Shown: positions 19,001-26,671 of the stretch, piece after piece
Numbering within the stretch: the stretch's first letter is position 1
How the letters are laid out: the number at the start of each line of letters is the position of its first letter
DNA from: JAADEM01 sp965371855
GTDB taxonomy: Bacteria; Bacteroidota; Bacteroidia; Bacteroidales; Marinilabiliaceae
DNA length: 63,667 bases
NCBI GenBank assembly: GCA_965371855.1
Contig: CBDUZZ010000019.1
Span: forward strand, 1-63,667
Direction: 5' to 3'
Notes under the pieces: model-generated
Seen by the model: the letters and a program-made list of their open reading frames with translations, nothing else
Databases searched by the model: none
What the model was told of the DNA's origin: nothing
Program-made: the position numbers and the translations under genes

Positions 19001-19555
19001 GAATATGTTTCTACAAGAACATTAGAGATCATTAATTCTACTTCTTCTACCTATGATTTTTTTACTGTTTCATTCTACAGCCCTGAAGCAACTACTATCT
19101 CCATCGAGTTTTTCAACTCATCGGGAAGCAAAGTTAAGGATGCTTCCTATTCTGCCGTCTCAGAGAATAATGAAACAAGTATTGACATATCAAACCTTCC
19201 TGCTAGTGAATACAGGGTAACTTTGTATGACGGGTCAACATCTGAAAGTTGCTATGTAACAAAACAGGATCGGGAAGAACCAATAAGTTTTGAAATAATA
19301 AAAAGTTCGCCCAATCCTACAGTGGATCTGTTTGCTGTCGAATTTACCTGTCCTCAGGATATGATGATACCAGTTACTGTGTTTGATGACGCAAGCAGAG
19401 TAGTTTTAAACGAAGAACACTCTGCCAGAAAAGGATTGAATAAAGTGGTGTTGAATTTATCATCATTACAAGCCGGTAACTATAGGATTGTTTTAAGTGA
19501 TGGTAATTCGGAAATAAGCACAACCGTATCTAAACAACAGTATTTTCAGGAGTAG
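16058..19555 (+). CDS. Large secreted beta-helix protein with Ig-like, PKD and three T9SS-type domains
   Basis: 1165 residues with signal peptide MKKLILILLFIIPFVLLAQ. A lectin-like beta-sandwich (about 25-235) is followed by a right-handed beta-helix that opens with YYVATDGSDSNPGTYAAPF (about 248-265) and runs to about 700. This is the layout of surface polysaccharide lyases and hydrolases. Next come an Ig-like domain (ITSPTSGSTF, about 712-800), a sorting-domain-like repeat (about 802-889), a PKD domain (about 895-982) and two more sorting-domain-like repeats (about 985-1072 and 1075-1163). Each such repeat ends in a SVTKQ-like motif. GGAGG at 16043-16047, ten bases before the ATG, is a strong Shine-Dalgarno, unusual in this phylum. 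Polysaccharide binding or cleavage is inferred. Confidence 0.8.
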   Translation: MKKLILILLFIIPFVLLAQTEPSILSDSDTKAWYVAERQYMTFSSGNIVERWDDKSGNNHYLWQPTPGEQYLPTFSGDTVNFHDNSQFEDLNFTQSQPLTVYLVAKMRSYGGGYHEIIEFNRLDVVLTSDADPLPWKIRSYPMSGLTASSTNRLPKNEFVVLTATFNGTSSSIRINDNTADTGGDLSIDTVARRMIVSHAGMDMAVKEIVVRGVDDTNGDENTIIEWFMQKYDIGNSGDSGDIGGDYYVATDGSDSNPGTYAAPFATLQKAILVSVPGDTTYIRGGIYHSTGRTTINPEKYGGGLGVTGTRANPICYFGYPGEWPILDCTLHCDDPEASYNAAIVIEYVEHIHFKDFEIRNVFQCDSTMNGAIAANYSRNLTFEHIVMHDIGQRGYWMMSGAWLTHYEDGDTDQYPYWDTPEDTTSFINCDVYNLMDSLSSTPGNAADGWKLVFYRGGVYTWDGCRIWNYTDDGIDPSGVNGGTSYIKNCWVMPGHKYPDEGDWGFERNGFKIGRPGWGGPFPDSFHAAEITNSIVFGASHAFYLLESTTGNRTNAVMYNNLAYMCNTSYASTGWGKATSPPTATFRNNVVYESTGYPAGVSIPCDAGIFYPESHNTWDADDNYLGGYITDTVTVTSADFINADSATVVTQLTAARKADGSLPDLTALHLISTSDLIDAGTDVGLPFTGTAPDIGAFEYNSNSGSDNLFPSIKITSPTSGSTFNEQDANILIEVDASDPDGSISKVEFYYDDTNKIGESNSEPWSFSWNDAPYGSYSIRAVATDDEDAKTTSARVYITKEESRKLEITNYSPNPTTDVVTVVFYSPQANSVAITVVNSSGSQVMSMNHSAIIGENNQVDVDLTGLAAGVYTINLNDGSSSDACSVTKQDQAAGSPPVANAGQDQTVNDADNSGNEDITLEGSGSSDSNGTIVSYSWKEGSTEIATGVNPAVSLNVGTHSIALTVTDNEGNTASDNVIIEVAEYVSTRTLEIINSTSSTYDFFTVSFYSPEATTISIEFFNSSGSKVKDASYSAVSENNETSIDISNLPASEYRVTLYDGSTSESCYVTKQDREEPISFEIIKSSPNPTVDLFAVEFTCPQDMMIPVTVFDDASRVVLNEEHSARKGLNKVVLNLSSLQAGNYRIVLSDGNSEISTTVSKQQYFQE

Positions 19556-19575
19556 TTATTTTTTTGTTACTTACT

Positions 19576-19602
19576 CTACGTGTAGTTTGAAACTACACGT
19601 AG
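19576..19602. terminator. Perfect palindrome between convergent genes
   Basis: CTACGTGTAGTTT (19576-19588) and its exact complement (19590-19602) are separated by one base, giving a 13-bp stem in which the central pairs would open to form the loop. It follows the 1165-residue gene by 20 bases and precedes the oppositely oriented MBOAT gene. It lacks a proper T-tract on either side, so the terminator role is inferred from position. A protein-binding palindrome is the alternative. Confidence 0.45.
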
Positions 19603-19819
19603 ATATTACGTTATCTGTCAAGCAATAAAAAATATTATAGTGTAGCTTTTCTCAGACCACGCTTAGTCGCAATTCAAGTAAAGCATTTTAAAACGTGCAT
19701 CAGGAGTAAAGAAAAATCGGATCATTTCATAGAATTGGGGAGGAAAATAAAGATTAAAGTTTTCTATTTCTTTAACCTCAAAGGGTAGCATAATCAATTC
19801 GAAAAATAAATAAAAGCTT

Positions 19820-21256
19820 TCAAAAATTAAAATAGATAAAATTTCCACCTTTAAAAACACCGAAAATAAACAGGATTAACAAAACTGAAAAATAAGATAA
19901 CCATCTTATCAAGACATTTTTATTCTTAAACAGTAAAAATTTATTTGGAAAAAATTCATCTCTAAATTCTGACAACAACAACATTATGATTCCAATAAAC
20001 GCATAAAGTAATACCGGTTTGTTAAGAAAAATTGGATCAAAACTTATAAACATCTTTTTTATAGCCATAATCCCTTCTGAGAAAGTATGCCTTATGCCAC
20101 CTGTAAGAAATGAAAACGCAAATATGGTATATGTCAATATCATACTTAACAATACATACCACATTTTATTTGCCAATTTATATCGCTGCTCTAATTTAAA
20201 CTTCCTGTTTTTTGTTACGGCTTCCATACTAATAAATATCCCCTGATAAAATGCCCACATGAGAAAAGCCAAGCTTGCTCCATGCCACATACCCATGATA
20301 AAAAGAGTTAATACGATTGTAAAAAGCACTCCCTTCATTTTATATCGACGCAGGGCAAACGACAATGGTGTATAAACATAATCCAGTATCCAGGATATTA
20401 ATGACATATGCCACCTTCTCCACAATTCAGAAATTGACGTTGCAAAAAAAGGCCGTTTGAAATTAGGTCTGACACGAATACCCATCACACTTGCAGCACC
20501 TATAGCTATTAAAGAATAACCACCTAAATCATTATATATCTGCATTGGGTATAGTAAGGTTGCCAGTAATATTGTGCTACCGGAATGCTGGTCAATCTGA
20601 GTTAATATAGGACTAATATAAATAGCAAGACCATCGGCAATCACCAGTTTCATAAAGTACCCCCATAACATCAATTGAAAACCAGTTACTGCCATTTGAT
20701 AGTTGAAATCCGGTTTATTCCTAAACTGTGGAAGTATACTTGGTGCCCGTTCAATAGGGCCGGACAGTACCAAGGGGAAAAATGACAAAAATAGGGTTAT
20801 CAACCCTAAATTCTTTTCAGCCTTGACCTCTTCATTATAAACATCTACTACATAACCTATCGCCATAAAGGTATAAAATGATATACCGATAGGTAACAGC
20901 CAGGTTATTTCAGGCAAACTCCAACCTATTCCTAATAAACTGAGTAATGAAAAGACAGTCTCATTTACAAAATTGTAATACTTAAAAAAGAAAAGTGGCA
21001 GTAAAATCAATACTAAGCCGGCCGTTAAAAACAACTCCTTTTTCCTTTCTGACTTTTCCCTTTCTATAAGTAATGCAACAATATAGGTGATTATGGATAC
21101 TCCTACCAATAGCAATGCATAAACCGGCTGTATGTTAATATAAAAGCCCAGACTAACTACCAATAAAAACCCCCACCTGAATCTCTTTGGAATAATATAG
21201 TAAAGAATAATTACTACGGGGAAAAATATTAAAAAATTAAGTGCTGTAAAAATCAT
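19820..21256 (-). CDS. MBOAT-family acyltransferase of a Dlt-like cassette
   Basis: 478-residue MBOAT membrane protein and last gene of a five-gene cassette (SGNH, adenylation enzyme, GNAT, carrier protein, MBOAT). Landmarks are LSGPIERAPSILPQ (about 163), YNDLGGYSLIAIG (about 240), ELWRRWHMSLISW (about 275) and the catalytic-His block MGMWHGASLAF (about 320). By analogy with DltB it would accept an acyl group from the carrier protein at 21293 and deliver it across the inner membrane. The acceptor here must be a glycan, since Gram-negatives lack teichoic acid. It is related to but clearly distinct from the MBOAT at 14424. Confidence 0.9.
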   Translation of the reverse strand: MIFTALNFLIFFPVVIILYYIIPKRFRWGFLLVVSLGFYINIQPVYALLLVGVSIITYIVALLIEREKSERKKELFLTAGLVLILLPLFFFKYYNFVNETVFSLLSLLGIGWSLPEITWLLPIGISFYTFMAIGYVVDVYNEEVKAEKNLGLITLFLSFFPLVLSGPIERAPSILPQFRNKPDFNYQMAVTGFQLMLWGYFMKLVIADGLAIYISPILTQIDQHSGSTILLATLLYPMQIYNDLGGYSLIAIGAASVMGIRVRPNFKRPFFATSISELWRRWHMSLISWILDYVYTPLSFALRRYKMKGVLFTIVLTLFIMGMWHGASLAFLMWAFYQGIFISMEAVTKNRKFKLEQRYKLANKMWYVLLSMILTYTIFAFSFLTGGIRHTFSEGIMAIKKMFISFDPIFLNKPVLLYAFIGIIMLLLSEFRDEFFPNKFLLFKNKNVLIRWLSYFSVLLILFIFGVFKGGNFIYFNF

Positions 21257-21292
21257 TAAAAAAGGATTTTAAATCTAGTGTCATGTCAAGTA

Positions 21293-21535
21293 TTAATTAA
21301 GTTTTGATTGAACAATATCTAATAAAGCACCCACATTCTTCATCCTGTTAAGCTCTCTCAATTTAAATTTAATACCAAAATGATCTTCAATTTCAGTAAT
21401 CAATAACATATGAGATAGAGAATCCCACGTATCCACGTCATCAGCTGTCAAGTCATCCAACAACACTAACTTTTCATCATTGAATATTTTTCTGAATATT
21501 ACTGTCAACTGAGTATTAAGTTCTGTTCTTTCCAT
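21293..21535 (-). CDS. Acyl/aminoacyl carrier protein (DltC-like)
   Basis: 80-residue acidic four-helix carrier protein. The phosphopantetheine attachment site is Ser39 in DTWDSLSH, the DSL motif of carrier proteins. The length matches DltC and discrete peptidyl carrier proteins. It lies 36 bases upstream of the MBOAT gene and five bases after the GNAT gene, in one operon with the adenylation enzyme that probably charges it. A phosphopantetheinyl transferase must come from elsewhere in the genome. Confidence 0.9.
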   Translation of the reverse strand: MERTELNTQLTVIFRKIFNDEKLVLLDDLTADDVDTWDSLSHMLLITEIEDHFGIKFKLRELNRMKNVGALLDIVQSKLN

Positions 21536-21540
21536 AATTT

Positions 21541-22200
21541 TTAATCTAATATTTTTTTTAACAAGATTTTTTTATTTGATGGTAATATTTTCAATATCTC
21601 TTTATTGTCTGTTTCTTTTGTCTCAACCAACTTAAAACCTAATTTTTCATTTGCCTTTATTGCCGCTTTATTATTACCAAATATATCAACATAAGCTTCT
21701 GATATATTTTCTCCGTTTTTTTTCAATGATGAAATCTGTAGGTTTTTCAGTTTTCCAAAAAGACCCTTGCCTCTGTATTCCTCAGCCACATAGCCAACAC
21801 CAAAATGAATTGTATTCTTTTTATATTCAAAATACAGGTCATGAATGATATCATTCAAACTAAAAGCCTTTTGAATAGCTTTTCTCGGTAATACATATTT
21901 TAAAAGGTTTCCTTTAATAATCTGTGAAGAGAGACCTTCAGCTCCTTCAACCCATGCACTCGAAGCTGCTATTACCACATTATCTATCTCCGCAACAAGA
22001 AAACTGGACAGTGATAATTCACATCCATCAATTTCTTCATCCAACATTTCTATAAGATATTTTTTAACTTCTTCCTCTGTTAATCCAAAAATTGTGCTGT
22101 AGGGTAGTATGTCTGTTCCAGCTTTTTCAGCCTCAATTATTGTCTCTACTAAAAATGGGATGTCCTTTACAGTTGCCTTTCTAAATACAATATCATCCAT
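21541..22200 (-). CDS. GNAT-family N-acyltransferase in the Dlt-like cassette
   Basis: 219-residue GNAT-fold protein. The acetyl-CoA-binding region is visible as VAEEYRGKGLFGKLKN (about 138-153), followed by the NKAAIKANEKLGF block (about 180-192) that ends the fold. It sits between the adenylation and carrier genes with gaps of seven and five bases, so a role in the same pathway is likely. One possibility is N-acetylation of the aminoacyl group before transfer; another is acetylation of an amino sugar. Neither can be decided from sequence. Standard Dlt operons have no GNAT gene. Confidence 0.8.
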   Translation of the reverse strand: MDDIVFRKATVKDIPFLVETIIEAEKAGTDILPYSTIFGLTEEEVKKYLIEMLDEEIDGCELSLSSFLVAEIDNVVIAASSAWVEGAEGLSSQIIKGNLLKYVLPRKAIQKAFSLNDIIHDLYFEYKKNTIHFGVGYVAEEYRGKGLFGKLKNLQISSLKKNGENISEAYVDIFGNNKAAIKANEKLGFKLVETKETDNKEILKILPSNKKILLKKILD

Positions 22201-22207
22201 GTCAAAT

Positions 22208-23701
22208 CTATTTTAAAAGTAATTTTAACTTAACCTTATCCACTTTATCACTTGAGTTTAAAGGAAATTGAGATTCGAAAAGTGTTTTGGTCGGAATCAT
22301 ATAAGGTGGTATTTTTAACTTTAAATATTGTACCAAAGATGTCGTATCTATCTCTTTCGATTCAAGTATAATAGCCAATTCTGTATTATTACTTTTGTTG
22401 TCAAATGGTAAAACAACTACATTAATTCCTTTTAAAAATTCTCTGGCATGATATTCTATCTCTCCTAATTCAACCCTATATCCCTGAATCTTTACCTGGG
22501 AATCCTTTCTGCCAAAAAGCATCAGGTTATCATCTTCATCCAAAAAACAAAGATCTCCGGTATGATAAAATCTTCTGTTTATACCATTAAAGTTCTTATG
22601 AAAAAATGCTTGTTCATTCTTTTCAGGGTCTTTCCAATAACCATGAGTAACCTGATCACCGGCAACACATAATTCACCTTTTTCTCCTTTAGCCAGTATA
22701 TGATTATCTTCATCAATGATGATGGCATCCACATTTTTTAAAGGTTTCCCAATGGAAAGCATTCCATTTAATACTTTATTAGAATTATTCTTTTCTACTT
22801 CGTAATAAGTACAATAAATTGTAGCCTCAGTTGGGCCGTAAAAATCATAAATAGTTGCATTTGGAATGCACTCCTGCCACTCTTCAATCAGGTCTAAAGG
22901 AGAAGCTTCGGCTGTTACGATACAAGCTTTCATCTTGGGTAAATCAATCTCCTCAAAATAGGGTTTTAAATAACGTAACATCGAAGGGGCCACAGCACCA
23001 AAAGTTAATTCGTGATCTTCAAGTAGTCCAAAAACATAACTGTATTTAATCTGATCATGAGGTATCGTATAAACACAAGATCCTTTGGTAAGTGGTGTTA
23101 AAAATGATTGTACCGAAACATCAAAGGTAAGATCAAAAATTTGTAAACACCTGTCGTTTTCATCAATCTGTATTCCTGTATCCCAAAAAGAATCCATAAA
23201 GGCTCCCAAATTATTTCTGCTAATCATCACGCCTTTGGGTTTTCCGGTACTTCCGGAAGTAAACAGTATATAAACAGTTGTTTCTTTGTCAAATTCTTCA
23301 TTAATCTCCAAGAGACTTTCCTGAAATACCAATCGGGATGTCTCAATTACTTTATAGTTACCATAGAGTGATTCTTTAGTTGAATCAAGAACTATTTGAA
23401 TACTCATCTGAGCAATAATTTCTTCATTCCGCTCTAAAGGTTGCTTAGGATGCAATGGGACATAGGCTTTCCCCTCCAGCCATAATGCAAATATGGATGC
23501 ATAGGTCTCAATATCGTCATTAACAACCAGACCAAAATAAGTATCATTCAAATCTTTTATTGAAACTCTTATTTTTGAAATGGTTTCACCCAATTGTTTA
23601 TACGTATAAAATTCTTCATTCACACAAAATGCATTATTTGCAGGTTGAGTTTGTATTGCTTCTAAAACCGGTTGTGTTATTAAAGTGTCAAATAAGTTCA
23701 T
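22208..23701 (-). CDS. DltA-like adenylation enzyme charging the carrier protein
   Basis: About 497 residues from the ATG at 23701. The frame stays open for 33 more codons to 23800, but those come from an extragenic repeat. All adenylation cores are present: A3 TSGSTGKPKG (148-157), A4 FDLTFDVS, A5 DFYGPTEATIY, A7 YHTGDL, A8 GRKDSQVKIQGYRVELGEIE and A10 NSSDKVDKVKL with the catalytic Lys. Length and layout match stand-alone DltA-type ligases, which activate an amino acid as its adenylate and load it on a carrier protein. Here that is probably the protein at 21293. D-alanine is the family precedent, but the substrate is not proven by sequence. Confidence 0.85.
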   Translation of the reverse strand: MNLFDTLITQPVLEAIQTQPANNAFCVNEEFYTYKQLGETISKIRVSIKDLNDTYFGLVVNDDIETYASIFALWLEGKAYVPLHPKQPLERNEEIIAQMSIQIVLDSTKESLYGNYKVIETSRLVFQESLLEINEEFDKETTVYILFTSGSTGKPKGVMISRNNLGAFMDSFWDTGIQIDENDRCLQIFDLTFDVSVQSFLTPLTKGSCVYTIPHDQIKYSYVFGLLEDHELTFGAVAPSMLRYLKPYFEEIDLPKMKACIVTAEASPLDLIEEWQECIPNATIYDFYGPTEATIYCTYYEVEKNNSNKVLNGMLSIGKPLKNVDAIIIDEDNHILAKGEKGELCVAGDQVTHGYWKDPEKNEQAFFHKNFNGINRRFYHTGDLCFLDEDDNLMLFGRKDSQVKIQGYRVELGEIEYHAREFLKGINVVVLPFDNKSNNTELAIILESKEIDTTSLVQYLKLKIPPYMIPTKTLFESQFPLNSSDKVDKVKLKLLLK

Positions 23702-23845
23702 TATTATATTTTTTTTCTTAATAATCCCAAGGGGATTGTATGTTTGTAACCCAATGTCATGCAGTATAGGTGCTACCCCATTGGGGGTCGGAGATTCCAC
23801 ACTATTATTTGTTTTATAAACATATGAATCCTACGGATTCTAAAT
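23702..23845. repeat. Extragenic repeat with short ORF and GAATCC/GGATTC hairpin
   Basis: Upstream of the adenylation gene the minus strand reads an in-frame peptide including GVAPILHDIGLQTYNPLG. I recall this peptide-coding repeat from intergenic DNA of other Bacteroidota. A short palindrome GAATCCTACGGATTC lies at 23826-23840. Neither looks like a real gene. The repeat explains the false 33-codon extension of the adenylation ORF. Confidence 0.5.
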
Positions 23846-23913
23846 GTTTATGATTCTTTTTTCATCTAACATCTCAATATAATACTTCGCCAATATAGTA
23901 ATTTAACATCTAG

Positions 23914-24801
23914 CTATTTAGAGTTATAGACTTCTAAATACTCTTTATACAAATGCTTTGTCAGTTTTTCAGCTCCGTATTCATTCAGATGACTATTTCC
24001 CAGCCAGTCTTTATCGTAGTCAAATGTATTAGAACAAAAATATTTATTATTAAGATTGATGAAATTTAATTCATTACCATCATCATAGTTTAGAATTTGT
24101 AATCCTAAAGGCATTTCATTTTGTGTACTTTTGTAGCCTGGCATACTTAGTAATAGTAAATCAATTTTATTGGCATCACATAAAGAGTCTAGTTTAAAAA
24201 GATATTTAGCTCCTCTAAAATCATCAATAGTTATGTTCCTTTTAGGTTCTTTTGCATAATGTGACTGATCTACTATCGTTTTTTTTGTTCGTAACTGACC
24301 CAAAACTACTGTTGCATCTCTATGATCCTTAGAAAATATTTTTTTTATCGGTTCTATAGCCCGCCATTGAAATTTGATTATCGGAATACTTCTTAAACTA
24401 TATCTATCCATAAGACCATAACTATACTCAATTACCGGGTGAAGAGGAGGTGGAACAAAAGTTTGATAATTTCTCCCCGGAGATAAGCCTAACATAACAC
24501 ATTTAGTTTTGTTAGATTTAATAAATTTTGAGAGTTGAATATAACTTCCTTCAATATTTGCTCCACCCAAAGCAAAGTTATATGAAGAGACACCCTTTTT
24601 GGTTAAATATCCGGCATCTATTCCATCTAATGGAACGCTATGTCCTAAAATAACACAATCAAAATTTTCATTCTTCATATTAGAAACAAATAGAGTCTTT
24701 GAAAACCCAAAATCATATATCTTTAAATACTTTAAATAAAGAACATTAAATGCTACAATAATAATTACAAACAGAAATATTTTATAAATAAGTTTTTTCA
24801 T
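23914..24801 (-). CDS. SGNH-like protein of the Dlt-like cassette (DltD-like position)
   Basis: 295 residues with an N-terminal membrane helix (about 5-25) and a periplasmic SGNH-like domain. The nucleophile block reads LGHSVPLDG with GHS at 53-55 in place of GDS or GSS. The C-terminal DWLGNSHLNEYG (265-276) carries the candidate His at 271, but the Asp is six residues away rather than three. It precedes the adenylation gene and occupies the role of DltD, which works with DltB to move the acyl group onto the polymer. About 210 bases of repeat DNA separate it from the adenylation gene, so co-transcription is probable but not certain. Confidence 0.7.
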   Translation of the reverse strand: MKKLIYKIFLFVIIIVAFNVLYLKYLKIYDFGFSKTLFVSNMKNENFDCVILGHSVPLDGIDAGYLTKKGVSSYNFALGGANIEGSYIQLSKFIKSNKTKCVMLGLSPGRNYQTFVPPPLHPVIEYSYGLMDRYSLRSIPIIKFQWRAIEPIKKIFSKDHRDATVVLGQLRTKKTIVDQSHYAKEPKRNITIDDFRGAKYLFKLDSLCDANKIDLLLLSMPGYKSTQNEMPLGLQILNYDDGNELNFINLNNKYFCSNTFDYDKDWLGNSHLNEYGAEKLTKHLYKEYLEVYNSK

Positions 24802-24890
24802 TAAAAAATAAAATTATTATTCGTTACAAACCAGTACAGATAAATACTATAAGTAAAAAAAGATATTGAACTATTTATCGCAAAAGTAAT

Positions 24891-26057
24891 TTAACACTTT
24901 TCATTTAACAATACCTTAATAATTTTAACAATACTCAATCTTGTCTCCTCATCCAAATTCGAACCGGAAGGAAGACAAAGACCATATTTAAAAAGATCAT
25001 CTGATATTCCATTGATGTATTTAGAATAGTGACTAAAAATAGGTTGACGATGCATTGGTTTCCATAGAGGTCTGGTTTCTATATTTACTTTCTCCAACTC
25101 TTCCTGTATAAATTCTCGTGTTATCCCTGTTCTCTCCGGATCAATTAGTATCGTAGTAAGCCACATATTAGAGAAATATCTATCATCAGGCTCTTCCAAA
25201 AAACTAATTCCATCATATTGCTCAAGTTTCTCCTTGTAAAAGAAATAGTTCTCCCTTTTTTCACTAACCCTTTCCTCAATAACTTCCATCTGCCCCCTTC
25301 CAATACCGGCCAGAACATTGCTCATTCTATAGTTATAACCAATCTCGCTATGTTGGTAATGCGGTGCATCATCACGTGCCTGAGTTGCCAGAAACCGGGC
25401 TTTAGCAATTAGATCTTTATCATTGGAAAGTAGTGCTCCTCCCCCGGAGGTAGTAATAATTTTATTACCATTAAAAGAGAGTATAGCCATCTTCCCAAAA
25501 GAACCAAGCAGTTTACCTTTATATCGACTTCCAAGTGCTTCTGCTGCATCCTCTATTACCGGAATACCGTACTTATTTGCAACAGACATTATCTCATCCA
25601 TCTTCGCCGGCATCCCATAAAGATGAACAACAATAATTGCCTTAGGCATCTTCTTCCTATCTCTACGCTCATCACTCACCACTCTCCGCTCCTCCAAAGC
25701 CTTCTCTAAAAGTTCAGGATCCATATTCCAGGTCTCCCGTTCACTATCAATAAACACCGGCTTCGCCCCCTGATAAATAATCGGATTTACCGTTGCAGAA
25801 AAGGTAAATGTTGAAACCAAAACCTCATCTTCTGCTTTAACACCCAGCATTATAAGTGCAAGATGAATGGCCGCCGTTCCGGAACTCAGTACGGCAGCAT
25901 GCTTAACACCACAATACTCTGCCAGTGTCTCCTCAAAAGCATCTACATTCGGCCCTAGTGGAGCAATCCAGTTCTCATCAAAAGCCTCCTTGATGTACTT
26001 TTGTTCATGTCCCGACATGTGTGGGGTGGAGAGGTATATGCGTTTATTTTGTGTCAT
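24891..26057 (-). CDS. DegT/DnrJ/EryC1 aminotransferase (EpsN/PglE type)
   Basis: PLP-dependent aminotransferase of about 388 residues. The N-terminal LSTPHMSGHEQKYIKEAFD and NWIAPLGPNVDAFE match EpsN/PglE enzymes, which aminate C4 of a UDP-4-keto-6-deoxy sugar. The PLP Lys is in SFNGNKIITTSGGG (about residue 197), and the PLP-contacting Asp is in VIEDAAEALGS. I chose the ATG at 26057; the frame extends to 26090 but those residues come from array DNA. The partner dehydratase is probably the gene at 9284. The product, a 4-amino sugar, could be the acceptor for the adjacent GNAT or Dlt-like cassette. Confidence 0.88.
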   Translation of the reverse strand: MTQNKRIYLSTPHMSGHEQKYIKEAFDENWIAPLGPNVDAFEETLAEYCGVKHAAVLSSGTAAIHLALIMLGVKAEDEVLVSTFTFSATVNPIIYQGAKPVFIDSERETWNMDPELLEKALEERRVVSDERRDRKKMPKAIIVVHLYGMPAKMDEIMSVANKYGIPVIEDAAEALGSRYKGKLLGSFGKMAILSFNGNKIITTSGGGALLSNDKDLIAKARFLATQARDDAPHYQHSEIGYNYRMSNVLAGIGRGQMEVIEERVSEKRENYFFYKEKLEQYDGISFLEEPDDRYFSNMWLTTILIDPERTGITREFIQEELEKVNIETRPLWKPMHRQPIFSHYSKYINGISDDLFKYGLCLPSGSNLDEETRLSIVKIIKVLLNEKC

Positions 26058-26064
26058 AGTGTTT

Positions 26065-26140
26065 ATGTGTTTAGTATTCGGTATTGACAAAAAAGAAATC
26101 TCAAATCGTCAATCACGAATCTGCTATCGCTAATAAATAA
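26065..26140. repeat. Degenerate 7-bp-period array, family B
   Basis: It contains TAGTATTCGGTATTG and a run from TCAAATCG to CTGCTATCGCTAAT that recurs at 26607-26635 on the other side of the four-helix gene. Units are imperfect 7-mers. It lies just downstream of the gene at 26143. Confidence 0.55.
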
Positions 26141-26142
26141 CG

Positions 26143-26499
26143 CTAACCATTCCTTTTCAATGTATTTATTGTTGCAACAAAAATACTTATCAATTCATTA
26201 TTTTCAGTAATAGCTTCTTCTAGTAATTTTATATCTTTTAACAAGATTGCTTCTTTAATTATTTTTAAAGCAACAAATGTTTCACGTAGTTCTTTTAGTA
26301 CGATCTGTAATTTATGTTTGAAATCGTTTTTTGATTCTCCACTTTGTGCTTCTCCATAGTTAAGAGACGGGGATGTGCCAGATCTTACTATTTGATTTGC
26401 AATGGTATTTCCTGCTCTGGTATTTGGAAGACTATCAGCAATCTTAATTATAATAACTGCAAATCTTATTAATCTGTCTTCAAGTTCTTTTGGAGTCAT
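26143..26499 (-). CDS. Four-helix-bundle protein (S23/bAvd-like), divergent copy
   Basis: 118 residues, almost all helical, with the four-helix-bundle signature NTIANQIVRSGTSPSLNYGEAQ (about 31-52). This is the GEA-type subfamily, distinct from the three RRSSRSV-type copies in this window. Relatives are encoded by intervening sequences in some 23S rRNA genes or serve as accessory proteins of diversity-generating retroelements. Neither an rRNA gene nor a reverse transcriptase is present here. No function is known for stand-alone copies in polysaccharide loci. It is flanked on both sides by 7-bp-period arrays. Confidence 0.8.
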   Translation of the reverse strand: MTPKELEDRLIRFAVIIIKIADSLPNTRAGNTIANQIVRSGTSPSLNYGEAQSGESKNDFKHKLQIVLKELRETFVALKIIKEAILLKDIKLLEEAITENNELISIFVATINTLKRNG

Positions 26500-26546
26500 T
26501 TCAATTATTGCATTTTTTCAATAAAAATTACTATAACTAATTAATT

Positions 26547-26662
26547 TGCGATTAGTGATTAGTGATTAGTGATCTGCGATTTGCGAAGAAGAAACAATCT
26601 GCTATCTCAAATCGCCAATCTGCTATCGCTAATCGATATGTGATCTGCGATTTGTGATCACC
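26547..26662. repeat. 7-bp tandem array, family B
   Basis: Reading from 26547 the units are tgcgatt, agtgatt, agtgatt, agtgatc, tgcgatt, tgcgaag, followed by degenerate units built on CAATCTGCTATCG and TGATCTGCGATTTG. The period is seven bases. It lies upstream of the four-helix gene at 26143 and just beyond the 3' end of the WlbA-like gene. Confidence 0.8.
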
Positions 26663-26671
26663 GCCCACCGA

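Noticed and set aside
19663..19860. 65-codon - strand ORF overlapping the MBOAT end
   Set aside because: It overlaps the well-supported MBOAT gene, has no recognisable domain, and lies in AT-rich DNA between convergent genes. A degenerate gene tail is possible but not supportable.
23702..23800. N-terminal extension of the adenylation enzyme
   Set aside because: The 33 codons encode a repeat-derived peptide (GVAPILHDIGLQT), and the family N-terminus fits the Met at 23701.
24891..26057. WbpE/WlbC identity for the aminotransferase, suggested by the nearby WlbA-like gene
   Set aside because: The N-terminal MSGHEQKYIKEAFD and NWIAPLGPNVDAFE segments match EpsN/PglE enzymes better, and a 4,6-dehydratase is available in the locus.
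26143..26499. Possible diversity-generating retroelement because of an Avd-like protein
   Set aside because: No reverse transcriptase, template repeat or variable repeat was found in the window. The four-helix family is common outside such elements.
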